From JBLHKE01 sp047619485 (GTDB taxonomy: Bacteria; Verrucomicrobiota; Verrucomicrobiia; Verrucomicrobiales; DEV007), in NCBI GenBank assembly GCA_047619485.1, contig JBLHKE010000122.1:1-13684 (forward strand): DNA of 13,684 bases. The letters run 5' to 3'. The notes under the pieces were generated by a model. It saw nothing but the letters and a program-made list of their open reading frames with translations, was not told where the DNA came from and did not search any database. How positions within the stretch are numbered: position 1 is the stretch's first letter; each line of letters opens with the position of its first letter. Below are positions 13,501 to 13,684 of this stretch, one piece after another. The position numbers and the translations under genes are program-made.

Positions 13501-13684
13501 TGCGCGGTTTCAGCTGCTCGAGCGCGGCGATTCCGGGCGTTACCAACAAGATGGGCTACTCGACCCCGTTCCACAATTTCGCGACGAAGGTTCTCGACGA
13601 GATCTATACGGAAGAAAGCCTCACAGAGGCGCAACGCTTCGAGGTGAACGAATTGCGCAGCGGCGTGTTGATCAACGACGGATC
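10542..13684 (+). CDS. CRTAC1-like FG-GAP/VCBS lipoprotein with UnbV domain (partial, open at right edge)
   Basis: An uninterrupted frame of 1,047 residues to the window edge, with no stop. The start gives a lipoprotein signal, MNSLRISSAFLALVGVVAC, with Cys19 in a VVAC lipobox. A first set of seven calcium-type FG-GAP/VCBS repeats begins near residue 107 (GDIDGDGLPDVF, ADIDNDGDLDL, SDYDRDGDLDAF, WDHNGDGWPDLYVAND, GDINNDGREDF, GDFDCDGWLDIF, ADLDLDGDLDII). An ASPIC/UnbV domain follows (about 559-642: 'SRGVLSTNEPVIQFGLGE', 'LTVRWPSG'). A second set of at least five repeats follows (GDVDGDGDEDAY, ADYDQDGDLDLF, SDADNDGDQDLL, GDIDADGDIDYA and others). These form beta-propellers, probably on the outer surface, binding ligand or adhering. 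Such proteins are often about 1,100 residues, so the end is probably near. No Shine-Dalgarno; the start follows a terminator hairpin. Confidence 0.9.
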   Translation, partial: MNSLRISSAFLALVGVVACGPKQGVESTSDHRPPAPAVTPELRFPDREELVASKFSARAPAKPKGETLFETIDAGESGMDFVHRWEFNEKTSKLFDRVEAGGGVSVGDIDGDGLPDVFLTRPIGGARLYRNLGGFRFEDITVAAGLAGNGSEFSSGASFADIDNDGDLDLGVCGFDCPTRLYINDGKGVFIDRAAELGLGFTGSGIMMAFSDYDRDGDLDAFLATNRYAVNLADPRFDKGKFVSTLLQRGADGSATFPSYLDELWGTVERPGANPWIIRTGQRGRLFRNDGGKFAEVGESAGLHDRGMTLSATWWDHNGDGWPDLYVANDFMGPDRLYENQRDGTFRDVAPEVLPQVPWYSMGSDVGDINNDGREDFIATDMAGSTHYKSKLAMGDMDKFAWFLESGAPRQYMRNAVYLNTGSGRKMEVAQQLGLSASDWTWSPKFGDFDCDGWLDIFITNGMTADLFNSDSRRQNQLGAKTPLTDQEPKRDTNMALRNRGAGEMAFEDVGKKWGLAEANASFGAALADLDLDGDLDIIVNRFKEPVALYRNGADGERVQVKLFGRHSNSHGLGATVVVKAGDTTQTRTLTLSRGVLSTNEPVIQFGLGEARHIDKLTVRWPSGHQQQFDQLDADKFYEITEPATAPPAIDSIAPPEPPALYVRDEQFPDQRHAELEFDDFSDQPLLPNRLSRLGPGIAIGDVDGDGDEDAYIGGALGSAGAIWLRESEGWAPDIRNQVIFKSGESHEDMGALFFDAEGDGDADLYVVSGGVELPKGSGNYRDRLYLNDGSGAFRVALDGALPAVADSGSCVVAADYDQDGDLDLFVGGRVVPREYPTSPPSRLLRNDSSNEGVQFSDVTAAVAPALRQVGMVTAALWSDADNDGDQDLLITCEWGSVKLLRNVDGKLEDATESSGVANLLGWWNGIAGGDIDADGDIDYAVANFGLNTKYHPTPDSPAVLYYGDFSGDGRMRIVEAKQTADGVLPVRGFSCSSAAIPGVTNKMGYSTPFHNFATKVLDEIYTEESLTEAQRFEVNELRSGVLINDG

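Noticed and set aside
12135..13634. Several frames of 60-158 residues in both strands of the lipoprotein gene
   Set aside because: Repeated GGCGATCTCGAT-like calcium-site codons create open alternative frames; the frame starting at 10542 is continuous and has clear domains.

Overview
The window most likely comes from a Verrucomicrobiota bacterium, or possibly a close PVC relative. The evidence is a PEP-CTERM sorting tail (VPEP, hydrophobic stretch, RRRR), a DUF6797 sorbosone-dehydrogenase-like protein, a DUF5722 protein, a C-terminal module with the 'ITWRSRPGQLYGLAYSHDL' pattern common in verrucomicrobial surface proteins, a CRTAC1/UnbV lipoprotein, and start codons that almost never have a Shine-Dalgarno sequence. 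DNA is moderately GC-rich with AT-rich intergenic islands. I could not run any search, so family names rest on motif recognition.

Layout. At 1-76 a scrap of an integrase-type transposase runs off the left edge. At 321-2473 three plus-strand genes lie close together: a secreted SLBB-domain protein, a small NfeD-like membrane protein starting 3 bp later, and a secreted SGNH/GDSL esterase. At 2461-2723 the convergent intergenic space is a nested inverted repeat enclosing a ~168 bp element. Genes at 2771-7328 are on the minus strand: a DUF6797 beta-propeller protein, the C-terminal half of an MFS transporter cut off at a second copy of the same ~165 bp element (5644-5808), and a DUF5722 TIM-barrel protein. 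The space 7374-8073 holds two abutting MITE-like inverted-repeat elements and two short decayed reading frames. At 8074-10460 two plus-strand paralogues carry three copies of one ~190-residue discoidin-like domain; the second has a PEP-CTERM tail. A strong terminator follows, and 7 nt later begins a very large FG-GAP/UnbV lipoprotein gene that runs off the right edge.

How it fits together. Almost every intact product is exported: SLBB protein, esterase, DUF6797 propeller, DUF5722 putative glycosidase, discoidin-like binding proteins and a lipoprotein. This fits an accessory region for cell-surface or extracellular polysaccharide handling, but no complete pathway is visible. The most unusual material is the small non-coding element family (2516-2683, 5644-5808), whose stems appear to be kept by compensating changes, and the local three-copy binding-domain family split between a PEP-CTERM and a non-PEP-CTERM protein.
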